64,000 nucleotides of DNA from Peromyscus leucopus (lineage: Eukaryota; Chordata; Mammalia; Rodentia; Cricetidae). Location of the stretch: positions 56,973,334 to 57,037,333 of the forward strand of contig NC_051084.1 of NCBI RefSeq assembly GCF_004664715.2, written 5' to 3'. The translations under genes and the position numbers were made by a program. The notes beneath the pieces are model-generated. The model worked only from the letters and a program-made list of their open reading frames with translations. It was not told where the DNA came from and ran no database searches. Of the stretch, positions 58,083 through 64,000 are shown one piece after another. How positions within the stretch are numbered: the first letter of the stretch is position 1; the number at the start of each line of letters is the position of its first letter.

Positions 58083-58684
58083 TGACTCTGTACCAGTCTT
58101 TCATTTAGGCCACCAAGCAGCTCCCAAATCATGACATGGAGACTTATTATTAGTTTTGAATGTTTGGCCTTAGACTAGCTCTTATTTTAATCTGTTTCTT
58201 TTTATCTACATTTTACCTAAGGGCTTTTTACCTTTCTTTATTTCTGTTTTATTTTTATTATTATCTTACTTTCCTGCTGTCTCCATGTCTGGCTGGCAGC
58301 TTTCTGGCTTCTGCCCCAGGCATGCCCGCCCCCCCACTCTCTTTATTCTCATTCTCATCTTCCTCTAATTCTCTGTTCTTAGATTTTTCCTCCTATTTTT
58401 TCTCTCTGCCTGCCAGCCCTGCCTATCCTTTCTCTTCCTGGCTATTGGTCATCCAGCTTTTTATTAGACCAATCAGGTACCCTAGGCAGGCAAGGTGAAA
58501 CAGCAACACATCTTTTCATAATTAAACAAATACAACATAAACACATGTAACACATCCTTACATTGTTAAACATATGCAGCATAAAAAAAATGTAACACAC
58601 CTTTACACAGTTAAAGTAATATTCCATAGCACAAACATATGTAACACATCTTTACATAGTGAAAATATTCCACAACCATGACTC
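58083..58684 (-). mobile_element. ERV2/ERVK-like solo LTR with 6-bp target-site duplication, minus strand
   Basis: The LTR spans 58089-58678. On the minus strand it starts TGGTTGTGGAATATTTTC and ends ACTGGTACA, about 590 bp. TGACTC flanks it exactly at 58083-58088 and 58679-58684, the duplication length expected for ERV2/ERVK. Landmarks (plus strand): CATGGAGACTTATTATTAG, CTGCCTGCCAGCCCTGCCTA, CTATTGGTCATCCAGC and AGACCAATCAGGTACC (CCAAT-type boxes). The right 175 bp holds about four imperfect GTAACACATC.TTACAT units (58504-58678). No internal retroviral sequence remains. The 112-codon open frame in it is not a gene. Confidence 0.82.
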
Positions 58685-59283
58685 CACCTCTATAAGTAGT
58701 TATTAAAGCAGTGGATTGGGTGAGCCAATGTGTGGAATTATCCAGTCTCCTTCCTTTGTCATTGCCCAGTGAACTTATGGATAAAGTAACTGTTAGAACA
58801 GTGAGAGAAGATAGACACAAGCTTAGCAACAGGAATTTTTAATCACTAACTGTAGTCTGACTATATTCTGTCCTGAGGACTTATGTACCAGCAAGAGAGG
58901 CAAACAATGTGCACGTCAGAAGGCTTATTCCAACTGCTTTGGTAATTGAAGTAGCATTAGTTTTTACTAATGTAGACAAAAATGCCTCTTAACTTGTGCT
59001 GGTTTTCTGTACTTACAAAGCCACTTTGTTTTGGAAATATTGTAACTCAAAAATGCATATCATACAAAACAGGAAACTTAGCAAAATGGAATGGAGTAGA
59101 TCATTGATTCTGCATTCTCATGCCCGCATGCCTGGTAGGAGCTGCTTAGTGCTGCCACTGCCCAACATCAGGTACTGTGCTGCACATCATTAGCTTGAGG
59201 TCCAAAATCAAATTGAAATATGGCTTCTGCCAAATTCCTATCACCTGTGGGAGACCCTGCACATGTCATGATTGGTAGGAAAA
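58685..59283. other. Unannotated stretch
   Basis: Nothing recognised between the two LTR-like elements. Confidence 0.4.
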
Positions 59284-59947
59284 TGATCCTCAGACAGGCA
59301 AGAATGAAACTTGTTTCGGTACGACTTTACTTAGCCAGTGCTGGTTCAATCTTCTGGAATCTGACACCAGATGGTTTATTTTAGACATATTTAAGTACAG
59401 CATAATTTTGGGAAAAAAAGTTACTTGATGGTAATTAACTAACTCAGCCTTGAATTTACAACAAGCTGAAGACATGTTTACTTTGAATCTCTTTACGAAG
59501 TACATATGGCTTCTTCTGTAAAGATGAGTTCTGTTGACGTCTATAGGAACAATGCTCAAGATAAGGATATAGGGAGAATGATGCAGTAAACATAATAGCC
59601 TGTGGGTGTCGTGATTGGCCTGTCCCTTATGTAAAGGAAATTATACTGTTATAATGTACAAATGACATCACTCATATGGAGGGGTTTTGTGGACTGAGAA
59701 GCAATGCCCAAGACTTGGGGGCAGGTGGAAAGTCTGGAAAAAAAAAAAGAATATTCTGGAGGATTCAGATGAAGCTTGGCCCTACAGATAGCAAAAGATC
59801 ACCAGGTTGTAAACTATATCCTTTTGCAGCATTCCAGGTGGGGTAAACATCTCCCTTCTTTGAATATATAAGCATGTGTATTTAACTTTTTCTGGTTTCT
59901 CTGGGGCTTACATATGAGCACAAGTACCTCTTGTCCTCTGCTTTCAC
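59284..59947 (+). mobile_element. Unassigned LTR-like repeat, copy 2
   Basis: Partner of 15743-16396, same strand. It shows CTGACACCAG (59366), TTTTAGACATATTTAAG, AAGTACATATGG, AACAATGCTCAAGATAAGG, a TATA-like GAATATATAAGC at about 59861 and TGTGTATTTAAC just after it. An internal imperfect duplication of about 155 bp (59496-59650 and 59651-59800) parallels the one in copy 1, so the duplication existed before the copies spread. Family name unknown to me. Confidence 0.6.
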
Positions 59948-60308
59948 CTGCGCTTCGTCATCAAGTTGAAAAAAAAATTAAGTCAAATCACCCTATTTTA
60001 GAGGCCCCACTTTGCTTGCCCTCAATTTCTATTGTTTATACATTTGCCTTCCTTCTCCATAAGGCTTCTGTTGTATCTGTCATTTTTCCATTTGAATATT
60101 GTCTTGACCACTGTTATGATACTACAGAAAAGTGTCACTTTTCACCCAGGAATTTACTCTTTATTAGACAATGGAGGACATCAATGACTTTTTAGTGGGA
60201 TTGTTGCCATTTCTATGAACTCTACTTCTGTTCTCCCAGTCTCTAGTTGTGTATACCTGGATACCATTCTCTTTTAATTGTCTTGTTTAAAATAAGAGTG
60301 TCCCAAAG

Positions 60309-60359
60309 TCCCACTCCTAGACAAAGGACTATAGCAACAAAGGAGTGCTAGGAGTGGGA
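60309..60359. repeat. Inverted repeat: 12-bp perfect arms, 27-base loop
   Basis: TCCCACTCCTAG (60309-60320) and CTAGGAGTGGGA (60348-60359) are exact reverse complements. Confidence 0.9.
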
Positions 60360-60429
60360 GGATCAGTGTTTCCCAATGATGAGTCCACTAACTGATTATC
60401 CAGTACCAAGTGGTCAATTCTGAAATCCC

Positions 60430-60449
60430 TGTCTCTGTCTCTGTCTCTC

Positions 60450-60493
<44 letters not shown>

Positions 60494-60497
60494 CATG
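60430..60497. repeat. Compound TCTG/CT/GT microsatellite
   Basis: CTGTCT units change to a CT run (about 60453-60480) and then a GT run (60481-60493). Confidence 0.95.
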
Positions 60498-63479
60498 TGC
60501 AAGTGACTAACGCACCAGGTGGTATTTAACATGTATATAATATGCATTTGAAAGGGAGTGAGGGATGCAGTTCATGGGAAAGATTAGAGAGAAGGAAGGG
60601 AAGGGGAAATAATACAATCATATTTTAGTTTAAAAATATTAATACTTTGTAGGCCTGGCTTCATCTTTACCTGTGCTTCTCCACTGGACCACAAAATGAT
60701 AACTTACTTTTTCCAGGACAAACTAGAAAAGGGAGAATGAGATAAATAAAGACAGAAAAGTCCAGATTCCTCATTACCCAATACTCACCATGGGATCTAC
60801 TGCCCTTGTGATCATCTTCTTTACAGAGAACTAGGCAATAAGTAAAGCAGGAATATACACAGTTTAGGGAATACTTATCAGAGCACTGGAAGCCATTGTG
60901 GATAATACTTAGCAATGAATGAAAAAATAATTGAAAATGGATAAAAATACTACTTTTATCATTACATATAATAATACTTTATAATTTTAACAAATGCAAA
61001 ACAATATGGATATAAATTCACATATTAAGGTACAGGATATTTTGAACATAGTAACACTACCTATCATAATGAAAACTTCTTAGAAAATAAGTAACTGTTA
61101 TATATTTGCCATAAAAATATTGATAAAAAATCTTGCTCTCAAATATAAATTAATGTTAAGAACTTATACAATAATTTTCATGAATGAAAGTCTGAATGGC
61201 TTCCTATCCATACATGATTTTTAGCAGCATTAGAATCTATCATCTAGACTATTAGGATACACACAATATCTTACTGCATGCTTTTTTATCTTTATGTTAA
61301 AAGATTTATCCAAGTAGGTGGATGCTGTTCATATTATGTAACTCTGATTCAAAATGGGAGACATAGCCATAATTACTCAACAATCTTATTCACTGAAGAT
61401 TGTGTCTGTTGTCACACCAACAACTATAATAAGAATGGAGAGTTAATTCCCTGCAACCTTTTTAGGACAATCTATCAAGCCATCTGTGGTAATGTTCTTT
61501 CTGCTCAGGAGTTGATTGTTAGCATATGGCAATGTCAAATGATTTTAATTTATCTTTCATTAAGCACAAAACAACATGTCATCTCTTCAGTAGACTGGAG
61601 ATTGTTTGCTTTTTTCATTATGAACCACTACACAAAGGATATTATCTAGTCATTTCCCTAGTGTTATGCAAAAAAGAAAAGAAAAGAAAAAAGAGTCTTG
61701 TTTCCCTTAAATATACATAAACTAACAGGTTCTAAAGAGTAACTTTACAGAGAAGAATTTACTTGTTCATATTTCAACACTAAAGTTGTCTTAAGTACCT
61801 GGTTGTATAATATTGAAAGAACCAAGGGAAAGGAAATAAATTTTCAAAGAAATAAGGCCTTGAAGAGACTAACCTTATATCTTGGTAGAGAAGTGAAAGA
61901 AAATTATGTTTAGCCAAATATAAATATAACAATCATTTTCTCTTGAGATGCTGAATAAAAAATTTCCCCCGAGTGACCTAGAAGTGTCAGATTCTGCTGG
62001 ACTCAGTGGCATGACTGTGCTGGACCCTGTGACTAACAGTGCTTGGAGCTAGCTTCTTATGCTTCTGATATGTTTTCTGCATTTGCTAACAACAAGGAAC
62101 CACATCTCTAACTTCTGTCAAGTTCCTTTGCATATGAGAGGTGCAAACAAATAGTAGTCTACTTTATCTGATAAAGTTTGACGTGCTTCTAGGCAAACTT
62201 AAAATTGATGCCTTCCAACATACATTTCACTTCTCTCTTGAAATAAATCTCTTAGGAAAAGCCAATGATGAAGGGTCATGACATTAGATAGGCCAAAATT
62301 AAAGAAAGAAATATGATTGTGTATTCTTGTGTATCTAAATCTCTTATAGTTTAATATCAACAAGTAACTTTTTTCAGTGAAAAAAATCCCATGAAAATCA
62401 TGATTGCCAATTTTCTTTCAATAGAAAATTGTACTTGCCCCTGATGTTAAGTGAACATATCCAGACTGGATACAAACAACCGGTAATATGGTCTGTAACA
62501 TTCGCAGCACCTTCAACTCCCTCAGACTGGTGACTAAGGCATTTTTATTTATTCCATCTGAAAATCTTTAATAAACTCAGATACCATTTGATGAATTGAT
62601 AATTTACTTAGGAAAGCTGGCTTTCAGTAGCATATATAAGATGCATTTGCCTAAGTTCAGCCAAAAAGTTGAATATCAGATTTGAATTATAAGATTAAAA
62701 AGGTACATTAAATATGAATATAAAAAATCTCAAAGCCTATGGTTGCTAACAGATAAAATTAGTAAACCTGGTTAAAAAAAATCGTTAGAGTTCAGTCTTG
62801 CCGTCTTGGATTGAAGACCATATACTGAGAAGACAAGTTTTTGTTTGTTTGTTGGTTTGTCATACATGTCCAATGCTTATTTGCACTGATGAGTATACTA
62901 ATACTTAAATAGAAAACTGAAGTACAGATGTTGTATGATGTTGTATGAAGCTTCATAATGGTTAAGGTGTAGATAATCCCAATCCAAATACTTCTGTGGA
63001 TGGTTTTTGATGGCTGTTAAGATGGTTCAGTTCTTTAACAATTACTGCAATGAATGGCCTGATGCTTGTTAAAACAGCATCACCCAGGGGCCTTCCAGTA
63101 GAGATTCCAGCTCAACCTGTCTGAATTAGATCCTAATGTACATATTGGAAACATCCACTAGGTGTTTCTTACTAAAGATTTAAAGATCTATAGTGTGTAT
63201 TCTAATCACTAGAAACTGAAAGGTGACGGAAAGGGCAACAGCTAATGCAGGACCTCATAGGGAGATGTGGAGCGTGCCCCATTCCTCTGTGAAAATGTGG
63301 CTTTCTAGTGTAGTAATTTCAACATAACACATGATCTCTCACAAAGCATGTCTCTGCCTGGAGCAGGGACTAACGTGGGCCTAGATGTTTTCATCTCCTA
63401 CAACATATGCTGCCTCCTAATCAGTGGCCTTAAGAAGAATGGTACTTATGCATGAAAAGACTCATCTTCAACATCACAG
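60498..63479. other. Long unannotated stretch
   Basis: About 3 kb of AT-rich DNA. An AAAAG-rich patch lies at 61670-61693. The 123-codon open frame at 61278-61649 (plus) has no recognisable domain. No named repeat or exon can be supported. Confidence 0.45.
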
Positions 63480-63760
63480 TCTGAGGTTCGGTGAAGGACG
63501 GTGTCACTCAGGGTAGTGTGACAGAAGCAGTTAGTGCACTGAATGAGGTCTGTGGAAGTGACTGGGCCCCAGCGAGACCCTCCCTCCTTTCAGTATCTTC
63601 ACTGAAAAACCGAGTGAGCTGTGCAATAATCACATGCTTCGCAAAGCCAGAGGGGTGCCTGGGAGATGAAAGTGCCTATGCTTGGCTGCCTCCTGCTGTA
63701 ACGACCTCTCTCTCAGTCACAGTTCGCTAATACTCACCTTTTAAATGGTCACTTCTAAAG
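63480..63760. other. CpG-richer unique segment
   Basis: Seven or more CpG sites fall between 63487 and 63726 in an otherwise CpG-poor window, and the segment is visibly GC-richer. An open frame of 79 codons (63491-63730, plus) spans it; its translation is not familiar. It could be an exon, a regulatory element or chance. It is too small for a standard CpG island. Confidence 0.35.
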
Positions 63761-64000
63761 CCACCCCTGGCTTTAAATTGCTTTCTAAATAATAATCAGC
63801 CATTGCACCTATTTAGACTTATGACAATGAGGGTGCTTTTGTGTGTTCACGATGTTAATAGACATTTTATTGTAATATGCAGGCTTTTAAGAAATAGTAA
63901 ATACTGATTGTTTTAGAAAGTATCACCTTAACTGCCACATGAATACATCTTTGCTGACAAAAACTAAAAAGTCATAATACTACAAGAATGTATTGACTCA
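63761..64000. other. Unannotated right edge
   Basis: AT-rich; nothing recognised. Confidence 0.4.

Noticed and set aside
58160..58498. 112-codon open frame
   Set aside because: Lies inside the solo LTR at 58089-58678.

Overview
The window is mammalian nuclear DNA from a muroid rodent. It has a dense load of rodent-restricted SINEs (B1, B2/B3, B4-family composites, ID), rodent LINE-1 3' ends in both orientations, MaLR-like and ERV2/ERVK-like solo LTRs, and long CA/TG, TA, TCTA and AG microsatellites, all set in AT-rich single-copy sequence. The younger B1 copies (2487-2634 and 50443-50604) carry a middle segment that I associate with cricetids (deer mice, voles, hamsters) rather than Mus or Rattus. 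That species call is an inference from memory of the families, not a search result.

I found no protein-coding exon, tRNA, rRNA, snRNA, CRISPR array or prokaryotic feature that I can support. All open frames are short (145 codons or fewer), and many of them run through SINEs, LTRs or microsatellites. The best candidate for gene-derived sequence is a protein-like open frame at 56640-57180 with an apparent frameshift near its end. I read it as a possible retrocopy remnant of a gene I cannot name. The window is therefore best read as intron or intergenic DNA.

Layout: 0-3.7 kb holds an L1 3' UTR on the minus strand, a SINE tail with a CA repeat, and a B1. 3.6-9.6 kb is mostly unannotated with one RSINE1-type SINE, followed by an ID at 9.6 kb. 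10-16.7 kb holds two MaLR-like LTRs, a B3, a 48-bp mini-SINE, a B4 composite, an unassigned LTR-like repeat and a small 5'-inverted L1. 16.7-25 kb holds a perfect 17-bp hairpin, a 135-bp segment present twice (18.2 and 23.1 kb), a B4, a B2, an ERV2-like solo LTR, a MaLR-like LTR and a TCTA array. 25-38 kb holds an L1 3' end with clear target-site duplications, several old SINEs and long plain stretches. 38-51 kb holds an L1 3' UTR, B4 composites, a TA array, a 15-bp hairpin, an ancient mammalian L1 3' end, a B2, a MaLR-like LTR and a young B1. 51-64 kb holds a compound TG/AG repeat, two neighbouring 5'-inverted L1 insertions, a second mini-SINE, the possible retrocopy, a B3 with an internal duplication, an ERV2-like solo LTR with exact ends, the second copy of the unassigned LTR-like repeat, and a CpG-richer unique stretch at 63.5 kb.

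The observations most worth a second look are: (1) two 48-51 bp SINE-derived inserts that share the same internal junction and each have their own target-site duplication; (2) three 5'-inverted (twin-primed) L1 insertions; (3) a pair of unassigned LTR-like repeats that both contain an internal ~155-bp tandem duplication; (4) two perfect short hairpins; and (5) the possible retrocopy. I found no new multi-gene system here.
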